In this document: positions 25,675 through 35,026 of the stretch, one piece after another | How positions within the stretch are numbered: the first letter of the stretch is position 1 | Layout of the letters: every line of letters begins with the position of its first letter | Origin: Stygiobacter sp. RIFOXYC2_FULL_38_25 | Lineage (GTDB): Bacteria > Bacteroidota > Ignavibacteria > Ignavibacteriales > Melioribacteraceae | Assembly: GCA_001803165.1 (NCBI GenBank) | Contig: MHAZ01000017.1 | Location: forward strand, 124,001 to 188,000 | Reading direction: 5' to 3' | Length of the DNA: 64,000 bases | Notes under the pieces: model-generated | The model's database searches: none | What the model was told of the DNA's origin: nothing | What the model saw: the letters and a program-made list of their open reading frames with translations, nothing else | Made by a program: the position numbers and the translations under genes

Positions 25675-28194
25675 ATGAGAAATAGATTTACAATTGCACT
25701 TCTGCTTCTGGTAGTAATCAATTACAACTACGCGCAAAAAACCGCTTCCATTACATGGAATTTATCTTCCGTTGATAGCCAAAAAATATCGTTAACGGTT
25801 GGAGACATAGAAGGAAAAAAAGAAACATTAAGTGGCGGACCAAATGGAATGGTTATAGCAAGTTACAACAGCAACGGTCAACGCTTAAACCAAGGCAGTT
25901 TTGGATGGGTGAAAGAGGCTACTCATAACGATTCCCGCTATATCCAATTTGATGCATCACCAAGTGCCGGAAATAATTTGGTCGTATCCAAAGTCTCTTT
26001 TAATTTTGGGTTTGCCGGTAGTACTGCATCAATGAGTTCCAATGTGTATTATTCCACAGATAATTGGGTTACCCGGACACAAATGAATTCCGATATTGGT
26101 TCACTTGTTTATGGCAACTCAACTGGCGCTAACTATTCAAAAGAACTTAGTGTAGCTGTTCCAAACGGTGCAACCTTCTCTGTTCGTATATATCCCTTCT
26201 GGGTTGGAACGACAACAACAAGTACATCAAAATACGCTGTTCATAATACAATGATTATTTCCGGCGCTACAACATCATCATCGCAGAATAATCAACTTGC
26301 AATTATTACGAGCAATGTAAATGAGATTAAAGATGTTTCCGCTGTAAGCGGCGGAAGTATTTTAAGTCCGGGTGTAACGCCAATCCTTGATAAAGGAGTG
26401 TGCTGGAGTACAAATCCATTACCAACTATTAATGATAGTAAAGTTTCTGCCGGAAGCGGTTTGGGAAATTACAGTGCAACACTTAACTCATTACTGCCTA
26501 GGACCAAATATTATGTTAGAGCGTTTGCAGCAAATAGTGATGGCACTGTTTACGGTAATGAACTTACATTTACCACTTTGCCGAAAACTATTCCTTCATT
26601 TCCGGGCGCAGAAGGATTTGGAAAATTTACAACCGGCGGAAGAGGCGGCGCAGTTTACGAAGTAACAAACTTGAATGATGATAATTTGCCCGGAAGTTTA
26701 AGATGGGCAATTAACCAAAGCGGACCGAGAACAATTGTGTTTAGAGTATCCGGTACAATTCAGTTAAAGTCAACCTTATCAATTAGCAAAGGTGATTTAA
26801 CAATTGCCGGACAAACCGCACCGGGTGATGGAATTTGTCTGCGTGATTATACATTATCTGTAAACGCAAACAATGTTATAATTCGTTTTATTCGTTCCCG
26901 TTACGGCGATGCTGTTTCAACTAACGAAGATGACGCAATTCACGGAATGGGCTACTATAAAAATATTATAATCGATCATTGTTCGTTTAGCTGGTCAATT
27001 GATGAAACCGCGTCATTTTACAATAACGAAAATTTTACGATGCAGTGGTGCTTAATCAGCGAAAGTTTATACGCATCAATTCATAATAAAGGTAACCATG
27101 GTTATGGCGGAATTTGGGGCGGGACTAATGCTTCGTACCATCATAATTTACTGGCTCACCACACAAGTAGAAATCCAAGATTTGCCGGCGGACAAACTGC
27201 TACATGTGTAAATGTGGATTTTAGAAACAACGCAATTTTTAACTGGGGCTTTAACAGTGCTTATGGTGGCGAAGAAGGAAAAATAAATGTTGTAGCTAAT
27301 TACTATAAATCTGGTCCGGCTACAAGTTCTGGAGTGAAGGCAAGAATTTTGGATGCATCTCCAAATCCTACAGAAGGCAAAGGTGTTGGGCAATTTTTTG
27401 TTGATCAAAATTATGTTGAAGGATATGCAGCAATTACTGCAAACAATTGGGCTGGCGGAGTGCAAGGTTCAGGCGCTTCGGATCCAAAAGCAAAAGCAAC
27501 AACTCCATTTCCATATGAACCGATTGTGGTACAAAATGCTCAACAAGCTTACAATTCCATTCTTCAAATTGTTGGTTGTAATTTCCCCAAAAGAGATGTA
27601 GTTGATACCCGCGTAATTGAAGAAACCAGAACCGGTACAGCTAAATTTGGTGCAACTTATGGCGGCGGTGGCAAAGGTATTATCAACTCGCAAACAGAAG
27701 TTGGCGGCTGGCCTGAATTAAAATCTACAGCGGCGCCGGTTGATACGGATAAAGATGGAATGCCGGATGATTGGGAAAAAGCAAAGGGTTTGAATCCGAA
27801 TGATAAAACTGACGGCAATACTTTTAATGCTGAAGGTTATACAATGCTGGAAGTTTATTTAAATGAATTGGTAGCTTCAAGTATAACAGATGTAAAGAAA
27901 GAAGAAAGCATTCCGGTTGGATTTGAACTTGAGCAGAATTATCCAAATCCATTTAATCCGGAAACCACAATTGGCTACAAAGTACAAACATCGAGCAACG
28001 TAAGCTTAAAAGTTTATGATGTGTTAGGAAGAGAAGTTGCTACCTTAGTTAATAATTATCATTCGGCTGGAACATATAAAGTTGCATTTAATGTAGAGAC
28101 GCGCCATGGCGCGTCTTTACAAAGTGGAGTTTATTTTTACAGATTACACGCTGGTAATTTCAACGAAACAAAGAAAATGTTGTTAGTGAAATAA
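25675..28194 (+). CDS. Secreted pectate lyase (PL1-like) with T9SS sorting domain
   Basis: This 839-residue exported protein has a signal peptide (about 1-20), an N-terminal segment similar to those of the pectinesterase ('FSVRIYPFWVG'), one 'DKGVCWSTNPLPTINDSK...YYVRAFAANSDGT' module (about 205-300) and a right-handed beta-helix lyase domain (about 305-690). That domain opens with the pectate-lyase-like 'FPGAEGFGKFTTGGRGG' and contains 'VIIRFIRSRYGD', 'DDAIHGMG', 'IIIDHCSFSWSIDE' and 'SRNPRFAGG'. The sorting domain starts 'EQNYPNPFNPETTIGYKV' and ends 'KKMLLVK'. It would cleave polygalacturonate by beta-elimination after the neighbouring esterase removes methyl groups. A palindromic repeat is inserted in frame in the sorting domain (28093-28120), giving the odd 'VETRHGASLQSG'. 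The start follows AAAGGTG. Confidence 0.88.
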   Translation: MRNRFTIALLLLVVINYNYAQKTASITWNLSSVDSQKISLTVGDIEGKKETLSGGPNGMVIASYNSNGQRLNQGSFGWVKEATHNDSRYIQFDASPSAGNNLVVSKVSFNFGFAGSTASMSSNVYYSTDNWVTRTQMNSDIGSLVYGNSTGANYSKELSVAVPNGATFSVRIYPFWVGTTTTSTSKYAVHNTMIISGATTSSSQNNQLAIITSNVNEIKDVSAVSGGSILSPGVTPILDKGVCWSTNPLPTINDSKVSAGSGLGNYSATLNSLLPRTKYYVRAFAANSDGTVYGNELTFTTLPKTIPSFPGAEGFGKFTTGGRGGAVYEVTNLNDDNLPGSLRWAINQSGPRTIVFRVSGTIQLKSTLSISKGDLTIAGQTAPGDGICLRDYTLSVNANNVIIRFIRSRYGDAVSTNEDDAIHGMGYYKNIIIDHCSFSWSIDETASFYNNENFTMQWCLISESLYASIHNKGNHGYGGIWGGTNASYHHNLLAHHTSRNPRFAGGQTATCVNVDFRNNAIFNWGFNSAYGGEEGKINVVANYYKSGPATSSGVKARILDASPNPTEGKGVGQFFVDQNYVEGYAAITANNWAGGVQGSGASDPKAKATTPFPYEPIVVQNAQQAYNSILQIVGCNFPKRDVVDTRVIEETRTGTAKFGATYGGGGKGIINSQTEVGGWPELKSTAAPVDTDKDGMPDDWEKAKGLNPNDKTDGNTFNAEGYTMLEVYLNELVASSITDVKKEESIPVGFELEQNYPNPFNPETTIGYKVQTSSNVSLKVYDVLGREVATLVNNYHSAGTYKVAFNVETRHGASLQSGVYFYRLHAGNFNETKKMLLVK
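28093..28120. repeat. Palindromic repeat inserted in frame in the pectate lyase gene
   Basis: 28097-28116 is a perfect 20-base palindrome centred on CCATGG, flanked by GTAG and TTAC to give a 28-base near-palindrome. It encodes part of 'VETRHGASLQ' in the sorting domain, where related domains in this window read straight through to 'LASGVYFYRL'-type sequence. It resembles the 'agacgcgccatggcgcgtct' repeats I know from intergenic regions of several bacterial groups. Confidence 0.7.
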
Positions 28195-28229
28195 GTAAAT
28201 TCAATAAGCGAATTCATTAGGAGTGAAAG

Positions 28230-31200
28230 ATGAATCAAAAAAATCTTTCTGTTAAACTGTTGTTTCTATCCCTCTTACTTCTATCCATTCTTTTTACCAA
28301 CGCTACTATCGCTCAAACAAGAAGCAGAATACTTGGTGTGGTAAAAGACTCTCAAAACAAAGAGGCTTTGGTTGGTGTAACCGTTATGGTAAAAGGAACT
28401 TACCTTGGTGCTGCAACAGATTTCGATGGAAAGTTTATTATCATAAATGTTCCCGTTGGTACTTATGAAATGCAAATATCTATGATTGGCTACACTGCTA
28501 AGACGTTGCGTGGTGTGGTTGTTTCTGCCGACCGGGTTACATCATTAGATATTCAACTTGATCCAACTACTGTGCAAGGACAAGAAGTTGTTGTAACAGC
28601 AAAGGCGGATGAACTTCACAAAGAAGTTTCCAATACACAAATGGTTGTATCATCGGATCAATTGCAAGAAGCTTCCGGCGTAAGACAGATTAACGCTTTT
28701 TTGCAAAAGATGCCCGGTATATCGGAAAGCAACGGATTCTTAACAATTCGCGGCGGTTCGGCAGACCAAACCGGAACAATGGTAAACGGTCTTGCTTACA
28801 ACAACGCTGCTGTTGGAAATGCCGAGACCTCAATCCCGATGAGCGCTGTTGAACAAATTTCACTTCTTAGCGGCGGTTACAATGCAGAGTATGGAAACTT
28901 TCGTTCCGGTTTAATAAATGTTACAACCAAGAGCGGTTCGCAAGATGGCTATCATGGAACGTTTAGCTATTCAAGAAATAATGAACATATGAAGCGCTTC
29001 GGCGATTCTTTTTACGATGCGAACAATGATTTGTTGAAATCATTTCTTTCTCCGAGTGTTGGTTTTGTTGGTACAAACACAGCTTGGGCAGATGATCCTT
29101 ACATGCGCTCTCAACACATTGTTTTTCCGGGTTGGATTAGCCAAGCTAAAGCATACAATACCGGTAAGCCGGTTAATCAACAAGCAGCTCCTTACGATAT
29201 GTTTTTACTTGCAAACTGGCTTCACATGACTGTTCCCGATTACAAAGGTCTGGCAAGTCTTTCTGATGACATGAAAAAAACAATTGGTTACTATGAATTA
29301 AGCGATACACAGAAGAAAGCTTTCGAAGATCATCACATGACTGAAGAAGGAGTTGATTGGAATTTTGACGGCGGATTTGGCGGACCGATTCCATTTATTG
29401 GTAAAGAATTAGGCAACGCAACATTTTACATTTCGAACTCATCAACAGAGCAATATTATGTAATGCCGGTTGTGCGTAAAAGTCAATTTTCGTATACAAC
29501 TTTAGGAACTGTTAAAGCACAGCCAACAGAAAATATTACGTTTACATATAACGGATTGTGGAAGCGCCAGCAAGGTGTTTCTCCAGCAAGACCGCCTCAA
29601 GGCGATGCGCCTAATGCCGGAAACTCCGGCGGTTTCATGTCAATTGATAATGTTCGTCACGTTGCAACAAGAACTGAAAGTCCGTTAAAGTACGCTTACG
29701 ATCCTCCATTCTTTCCGCTGCTGGATCAAACAACAATGATGCATGGTGTTACAATCAATCACGTTCTCAGTCCAAAAACTTTTTATGAATTATCATTCAG
29801 TTACTTAACAATTAAGAATGATTCTCCAATTGGCGACAATAGAGATTCTAGTGTGATAAATCAGATTGGACCATTTCCACTAACAGAACTTCCATATGGC
29901 AAATTACAATTTGGTTCGCGCAGTGTCCGGGGAACAACTTATCCAATTTATCTTGCATTGCCCGGTTTAACTTTTGCATACGGAAGCAAAGAAGGCGATT
30001 TGTATGATAGAACTAAAACCAGCCAGGCTAGAGTAAAATTTGATATAGCTTCACAGCTCGATGATCATCATTACCTTAAAGGCGGATTTGAATACAATCA
30101 TATTAATATGAATCATAATTTTTGGGAAAAGTGGAACACAAACGCATACAATGCTTACGAGTTTAACTTTCAACGCACACCTAGCCAGACCGGACTGTAC
30201 ATTCAGGACCAGATAAACTACAACGAGATTGTTGCTAATGTCGGCGTTAGAGTAGATTACTATTACAACGGCGGCGGCAAATGGCCAACCGGAGATCCGT
30301 TTAATGAATCAATGTTCCGTCCGCAAAAGGTTGATACATCTTTATTCCGTTATCTTGCAAGCGGCAAATCATACATCTGGGATATTTGGGAAGCATACGA
30401 TAAAGAACACCCGGGATTTTTAGAACCGATTAAAAACTTCTTAACAGTTAGTCCCAGAATCGGCGTTTCATTTCCAATTACTACAGATTCCAAATTTTAT
30501 TTTAACTACGGACACTTCAGATCAAATCCACCTTATTACACAATGTATCAGTACAGATACAGATATGATAAAAACGGATTGTATGATATGTCTAATCCAA
30601 ATTTGGAACCGCCGAGAACAATTTCTTACGAACTTGGTGTTGCTTACAACTTCTACGAAAATTATATAATGCAAATTTCCGGTTATTCAAAAGATGTTAC
30701 AGGTGAAGCCGGAAGGGTTACTTACAAAAATGCTGCCGGCACATTAAACTATAACAATCAGGCAAACAACCGCTACGAAGACATACAAGGTTTGGAAATA
30801 AATATTTCTAAAAATGACAACAGCTGGCTTTCCGGCTGGTTGAATTTTAATTACATGCTAAAGAAGGATGGTCTTTCCGGAAGAAGTTTGGTTACAGATG
30901 TTACAATTAATAATGATCAGGCGGGATTGTATGCCGGTAACGAAACCAAAACTTTACCTCAGCCTGAATTAAACGCGAACATTACATTCCGTTCACCCGA
31001 TGATTTCGGTCCAGCGTTTTTGGATAATCATATTTTAGGCGGTTGGGATTTAACATTATTCGCAACATATTCTGCCGGAGATTACTTTACATGGAATCCG
31101 CTTGGAAAACTTCATTATACGAACAATATGCAATGGCAAGACTATTACATGTTAGATTTAAAACTTTCCAAAACATTTAATCTTGCGGGATTAAAGACCA

Positions 31201-31499
31201 CAATCTTTCTTGATATAAGCAATCTTCTCAATATCAAAGTTGATCAGATGAACAATGGCTACGCTTTTGCAGATGCAACCGACAGATCAAAATATTTAGC
31301 TTCGTTGCATTTGCCGATGTATAACTCCGCTGAGTATGATAATCTTCGCAAGGCAAACGCCGGATATTATATTGGCGGCAATGATAAGATTGGCGATTTA
31401 CGCTCTGCTGATAAATCATATATAGACGATCCAAACTACAATTTCTGGCTATACAAACAGCCGCGAGATATTTGGTTTGGTGTAAGAGTTGATTTTTAA
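28230..31499 (+). CDS. TonB-dependent outer-membrane receptor with carboxypeptidase-like N-terminal domain
   Basis: This 1089-residue protein has a signal peptide (about 1-29), a CarboxypepD_reg-like beta-sandwich ('GVVKDSQNKEALVGVTVMVKGTYLGAATDFDGKF'), a plug domain ('RQINAFLQKMPGISES', 'LTIRGGSADQTGTMVNG', 'VEQISLLSGGYNAEYG') and a large beta-barrel ending 'DIWFGVRVDF' with the terminal Phe usual for barrel proteins. It would import a large substrate across the outer membrane using TonB energy. No SusD-like lipoprotein follows, so this is not a standard SusCD pair. The next two genes, a large secreted protein and a PorV/PorQ protein, are closely spaced and probably co-transcribed. Pectin fragments are a guess from the neighbours. 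GGAGTG precedes the start. Confidence 0.92.
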   Translation: MNQKNLSVKLLFLSLLLLSILFTNATIAQTRSRILGVVKDSQNKEALVGVTVMVKGTYLGAATDFDGKFIIINVPVGTYEMQISMIGYTAKTLRGVVVSADRVTSLDIQLDPTTVQGQEVVVTAKADELHKEVSNTQMVVSSDQLQEASGVRQINAFLQKMPGISESNGFLTIRGGSADQTGTMVNGLAYNNAAVGNAETSIPMSAVEQISLLSGGYNAEYGNFRSGLINVTTKSGSQDGYHGTFSYSRNNEHMKRFGDSFYDANNDLLKSFLSPSVGFVGTNTAWADDPYMRSQHIVFPGWISQAKAYNTGKPVNQQAAPYDMFLLANWLHMTVPDYKGLASLSDDMKKTIGYYELSDTQKKAFEDHHMTEEGVDWNFDGGFGGPIPFIGKELGNATFYISNSSTEQYYVMPVVRKSQFSYTTLGTVKAQPTENITFTYNGLWKRQQGVSPARPPQGDAPNAGNSGGFMSIDNVRHVATRTESPLKYAYDPPFFPLLDQTTMMHGVTINHVLSPKTFYELSFSYLTIKNDSPIGDNRDSSVINQIGPFPLTELPYGKLQFGSRSVRGTTYPIYLALPGLTFAYGSKEGDLYDRTKTSQARVKFDIASQLDDHHYLKGGFEYNHINMNHNFWEKWNTNAYNAYEFNFQRTPSQTGLYIQDQINYNEIVANVGVRVDYYYNGGGKWPTGDPFNESMFRPQKVDTSLFRYLASGKSYIWDIWEAYDKEHPGFLEPIKNFLTVSPRIGVSFPITTDSKFYFNYGHFRSNPPYYTMYQYRYRYDKNGLYDMSNPNLEPPRTISYELGVAYNFYENYIMQISGYSKDVTGEAGRVTYKNAAGTLNYNNQANNRYEDIQGLEINISKNDNSWLSGWLNFNYMLKKDGLSGRSLVTDVTINNDQAGLYAGNETKTLPQPELNANITFRSPDDFGPAFLDNHILGGWDLTLFATYSAGDYFTWNPLGKLHYTNNMQWQDYYMLDLKLSKTFNLAGLKTTIFLDISNLLNIKVDQMNNGYAFADATDRSKYLASLHLPMYNSAEYDNLRKANAGYYIGGNDKIGDLRSADKSYIDDPNYNFWLYKQPRDIWFGVRVDF

Positions 31500-31532
31500 G
31501 TGTTCATCGAAACAAAATAATTGGAGAATTAA

Positions 31533-33749
31533 ATGAAACTAAATGAATTAAAAAATATAGCCGCAAAAACTCTCTGGCTTTTTTTGTTTGCGTTCTTATT
31601 TATGCAGAGCGAAAATATTTTTGCACAGCTTGTTCAAAAAACCGCAGCGATGAAAGCCGGAAGATTTTGGATAGGAATTACTGATAACGGGGACCGCGGC
31701 AACTTTACTTACACTTCCGGTTTCTTCCCGAACGATCATGATATTCTTGGTATCCGGGGACAGTATGCTCAAGCAAATACTGGTGCGGGCTTTCAAATAG
31801 CAACATTATTGTTTACTAATCCTTATGAAAATGATCCGATAAAAAAGAATGATACTGTTGCTGTTTATGGATTAACTAATACTTATTTGCCAACCGGAAA
31901 AGTTACGTCTCCTCTAACTAATTACATTCGCTACAAATATCCGCAGCAGACGGTTGTTAATCCTACAAAGACAGAAAATGTAACGCTTACTGATGTTGGA
32001 ACTCACGATCCAAGCAAGTTCGCCGGCGGCACTTATGATCAGATAGTTGAAGTTGCTAACGAATACGTTTATGGAATTACTCTTAAAAGAAAAATTTTAG
32101 GATGGGGACAAAACTTCAACGACAATTATGTGATTTTTGATTATGAGTTTACGAACAACAGCACGCAAACTTATGATAGCGTTTTTATCCAGATGAATAC
32201 AAACCTGGATAACGGAGAATATTCTAACGGTAGAAACCCCGGACCGCAAGGGAACGAAATTGGTTTTGAACCGCAAAAATCTTGGCAGCATTATCATGGC
32301 GCAAGAGCAAGTGATACACTTAAAACTTTTGTAGGCGGAAAAGTGCCGGGCAAGTTGAGAGTGTTCTATGAGTATGGCGCAGATGATCCTACCCGCAACG
32401 GCGATAATATGGGCGCTCCTGTTCTTAGTCAAAATGGAAGATTGATTGGAACGGGAATGCACTTCTATACAATTCTTCACGCATCTAAAAACTCTTTCAC
32501 TAATGATGCGGATGATAAAGATGATTTTCTTCAGCCAAGAATTACTTACACTGGAAACGGTTCGCAGATGCCCTATTCATCTGTTGGAGATCCATACGGT
32601 GATAAAAACTTTTGGGCAATGAGAGGCGGATTGTATGCAATTTCTAAAATGAGCGGAGCTACTTTCCCGGGAACATCACACAGCGTAAATAACGATGAAC
32701 TTGGCAAAGTAGAATGGTTTAATTATCCGTCCGGTGCCCAATCGGAAAATTTTATGTTCTCCTCATTTGGTCCATACAAATTATTGCCGGGACAAAAAGT
32801 TAGAATAGTTTACGCTTCCGGCTGGGCTGGCATTGATCTTAAAACAGCAAAAGATGTCGGTAATAAATGGCTCAAAGGAACATTGCAAGATCCGCAGAAT
32901 ATGCCCGATTCCAAAACCGGCTGGCTTCCAAGTAACTTCGCCTTTCCGGCTGATGCAACTGAACTTGATAAGAAAAAAGATCGCTGGGTTAGTTCCGGAA
33001 TTGATTCTGTAATGTTATCAGCATACCGTGCAAAATGGAATTTTGATCGTGGTTATAAAATTCCGCAAGCACCTCCTCCGCCTTCAATGATTACAATTTC
33101 TGCTTATGGTGATGGAACTGAAATAAATTGGGTTGGAACAGAAGCGGAAAATTTTCCAACATTTGCCGGTTATAGAATTATGAGAAGAGTTTCTAATCAA
33201 GATACTACCTTCTACGAGATTGTTTATGATTCCGACAAGAATGATAAAGCAAGTTCACACATGTATAAAGACAAGGGTGTTTTAGCTTTAGCTCAATACT
33301 ATTATTATGTTCAAACAAAGGCTCAGATTGCTTCTAATGATTTGAACGCCGATCCGACAACTCGCGGAAAAATAATTTATAGCAGCCGTGTTTTAATTCC
33401 CAATATTTATTGGATTAATCCGCCGAGAGCATCACAAGATGATCTTTCAAAAATTAGAATTGCTCCAAATCCATATAACATTAACGATCCGCTTCTAAAA
33501 ACATTTGGTTACACCGATCAGCGCGCTATTAACTTTTACAATCTCCCGGCTTCGTGCAACATTCAAATTTATACTGAGAACGGCGATCTAGTAAAAACAA
33601 TTCGGCACGAAAGCACAGTAAGAGCTGGCTCGGAAACTTGGGATATGATTACCGAAAGTCAGCAAGTAATTAGCAGCGGCGTTTACATTGCTGTTATTAA
33701 GAAATCATCCGGCGAGCAAACATTTCTAAAATTTGTTGTTGTCCGTTAA
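31533..33749 (+). CDS. Large secreted protein with T9SS-type C-terminal domain, function unknown
   Basis: This 738-residue protein has a signal peptide (about 1-31, ending 'SENIFAQ') and a long region of aromatic, Gly/Asn-rich sequence without a recognised catalytic motif. A fibronectin-like segment follows near 510-620 ('TEINWVGTEAENFPTFAGYRIMRR', 'YYYYVQTKA'). The last 90 residues ('RIAPNPYNINDP', 'NIQIYTENGDLVKTI', 'SSGVYIAVIKKSSGEQTFLKFVVVR') are a sorting-type domain of the 'PNPY' variety. It is probably displayed on the surface. It sits between a TonB receptor and a PorV/PorQ protein with gaps of 33 and 18 bases. A binding or surface-layer role is possible; no activity is claimed. Confidence 0.75.
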   Translation: MKLNELKNIAAKTLWLFLFAFLFMQSENIFAQLVQKTAAMKAGRFWIGITDNGDRGNFTYTSGFFPNDHDILGIRGQYAQANTGAGFQIATLLFTNPYENDPIKKNDTVAVYGLTNTYLPTGKVTSPLTNYIRYKYPQQTVVNPTKTENVTLTDVGTHDPSKFAGGTYDQIVEVANEYVYGITLKRKILGWGQNFNDNYVIFDYEFTNNSTQTYDSVFIQMNTNLDNGEYSNGRNPGPQGNEIGFEPQKSWQHYHGARASDTLKTFVGGKVPGKLRVFYEYGADDPTRNGDNMGAPVLSQNGRLIGTGMHFYTILHASKNSFTNDADDKDDFLQPRITYTGNGSQMPYSSVGDPYGDKNFWAMRGGLYAISKMSGATFPGTSHSVNNDELGKVEWFNYPSGAQSENFMFSSFGPYKLLPGQKVRIVYASGWAGIDLKTAKDVGNKWLKGTLQDPQNMPDSKTGWLPSNFAFPADATELDKKKDRWVSSGIDSVMLSAYRAKWNFDRGYKIPQAPPPPSMITISAYGDGTEINWVGTEAENFPTFAGYRIMRRVSNQDTTFYEIVYDSDKNDKASSHMYKDKGVLALAQYYYYVQTKAQIASNDLNADPTTRGKIIYSSRVLIPNIYWINPPRASQDDLSKIRIAPNPYNINDPLLKTFGYTDQRAINFYNLPASCNIQIYTENGDLVKTIRHESTVRAGSETWDMITESQQVISSGVYIAVIKKSSGEQTFLKFVVVR

Positions 33750-33767
33750 GATCAAGGAGAAAAGAAA

Positions 33768-34772
33768 ATGAAAACTATAAAACTATTATTCACTTTGATT
33801 ATCGGACTAACAATAGCATCACAAACTTTTGCTCAGATTAGTCTGAATAAGCTTGGTCAAAGTACAATGAATTTTCAGCTCGTTAGTATTTCACCAAAGG
33901 CGAGCGCAATGGGAGAAGCGTATTACACAATCGGTTCCGGCTCAGAGAGTGTTTTCTTTAATCCGGCAGGGCTTTCAACAACAACAACGCAGTTTGACGC
34001 AACTCTAAACTACACTCAATGGATTGCCGATATCGCTTATCTAGGGGGAGCTTTTGCGTACAACATGGGAAATTATGGTACAGTTGCGCTGAGTTTTTTA
34101 TCTGTTGATTACGGAACAATATACGCAACAAGTTTAGATCCGTCACCGTCAAGTGCAAGCGGTTACATTGATAATGGCAAGATGAGCAACATTGGCGCTT
34201 ACTCAATAGGTTTGAGTTACGCCAAATCTATTAGTGAAAAATTTTCAATTGGCGGCAATGTGCGTGTGGTTGGACAAAACTTAGGCTCAAATACTTTTGT
34301 TGATGGTTCAACCATAAATAACAACGCACAAAAGTTAGTCTTTGATGCCGGCGTTCTATACAACACTGGTTACAAAGATTTTCGTTTTGGAATGACAATT
34401 AGAAATTTTTCATCCAACATTAAACGTGAAGAGATTAATGAGCAGCTCCCGCTAGCTTTCACTATGGGTGGAGCCGTAAATGTTCTTGCTTTTATTCTTC
34501 CGGAATCAAAAAATGATGTATTAACTCTCGCGGTGGATTTTCTACATTCCAACTCTTACTCGGAAAGAATAAACATTGGCGCTGAGTATAAGTTTTTAGG
34601 AATGGTGGCTCTCCGTGCCGGTTATCAAACAAATAGAGATGTCGCTTCTTGGTCTGCCGGTGCCGGATTTAACACAGAACTTTCCGGTTACAATTTACAA
34701 GTGAACTATTCGTTTTCGAAGATGGAAGTGTTTGATAATGTAAACCGGATTTCGCTCAACTTTATGTTTTAG
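33768..34772 (+). CDS. PorV/PorQ-family outer-membrane protein
   Basis: This 334-residue protein has a signal peptide (about 1-22, 'IASQTFAQ') and then the typical 'SPKASAMGEAYYTIGSGSESVFFNPAGLSTT' start of PorV/PorQ-type barrel proteins. Alternating beta-strands follow, ending 'INRISLNFMF' with a terminal Phe. In T9SS organisms PorV is the outer-membrane shuttle that receives sorting-domain cargo. Many paralogues accompany individual cargo genes. It lies 18 bases after the large secreted protein, which suggests a dedicated partner. AAGGAG is visible before the ATG. A MITE-like element follows the stop. Confidence 0.88.
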   Translation: MKTIKLLFTLIIGLTIASQTFAQISLNKLGQSTMNFQLVSISPKASAMGEAYYTIGSGSESVFFNPAGLSTTTTQFDATLNYTQWIADIAYLGGAFAYNMGNYGTVALSFLSVDYGTIYATSLDPSPSSASGYIDNGKMSNIGAYSIGLSYAKSISEKFSIGGNVRVVGQNLGSNTFVDGSTINNNAQKLVFDAGVLYNTGYKDFRFGMTIRNFSSNIKREEINEQLPLAFTMGGAVNVLAFILPESKNDVLTLAVDFLHSNSYSERINIGAEYKFLGMVALRAGYQTNRDVASWSAGAGFNTELSGYNLQVNYSFSKMEVFDNVNRISLNFMF

Positions 34773-34788
34773 TTTTTATAGGAGAGAG

Positions 34789-34978
34789 GAGAAATCCCAA
34801 TGCTGTCAGGTTAAGAGATATTCTTTCTATAGCGCTGACCTTTAGGTCAGCGAACAAATTAAAAACATTCGCGGCTTTAGCCACAAATAATGTGACTAAA
34901 GTCGAAAATCCTTTTTTCCTTCGCAACGAGCTAAAGCTCGTTGCAATTTGCTTAACGTGATAGCATTGTGAGAAATCC
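34789..34978. mobile_element. MITE with 18-bp inverted repeats and 9-bp target duplication
   Basis: CAATGCTGTCAGGTTAAG (34798-34815) and CTTAACGTGATAGCATTG (34951-34968) are inverted copies with 16 of 18 matches. GAGAAATCC flanks both sides (34789-34797 and 34970-34978), a 9-bp direct repeat that fits a target-site duplication; the right copy is one base away from the arm. Inside are three hairpins: 34833-34852, 34868-34906 (imperfect) and 34923-34944 (perfect 10-bp arms), each with CTTTAG or CTAAAG at the tip. There is no coding capacity, so a transposase would have to act from elsewhere. Confidence 0.75.
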
Positions 34979-35026
34979 TCTTTTTGCGCTAGTATAACAG
35001 AATAAAAAAACCAAACGGAACCTGGA

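Noticed and set aside
28230-31499. SusC of a SusCD pair
   Set aside because: The next gene has a sorting domain, not a SusD-like lipoprotein signal, so a SusCD pair is not supported.
32097-32480. 127-residue minus-strand frame
   Set aside because: It is antisense to the secreted protein, with no start signal or known motif.
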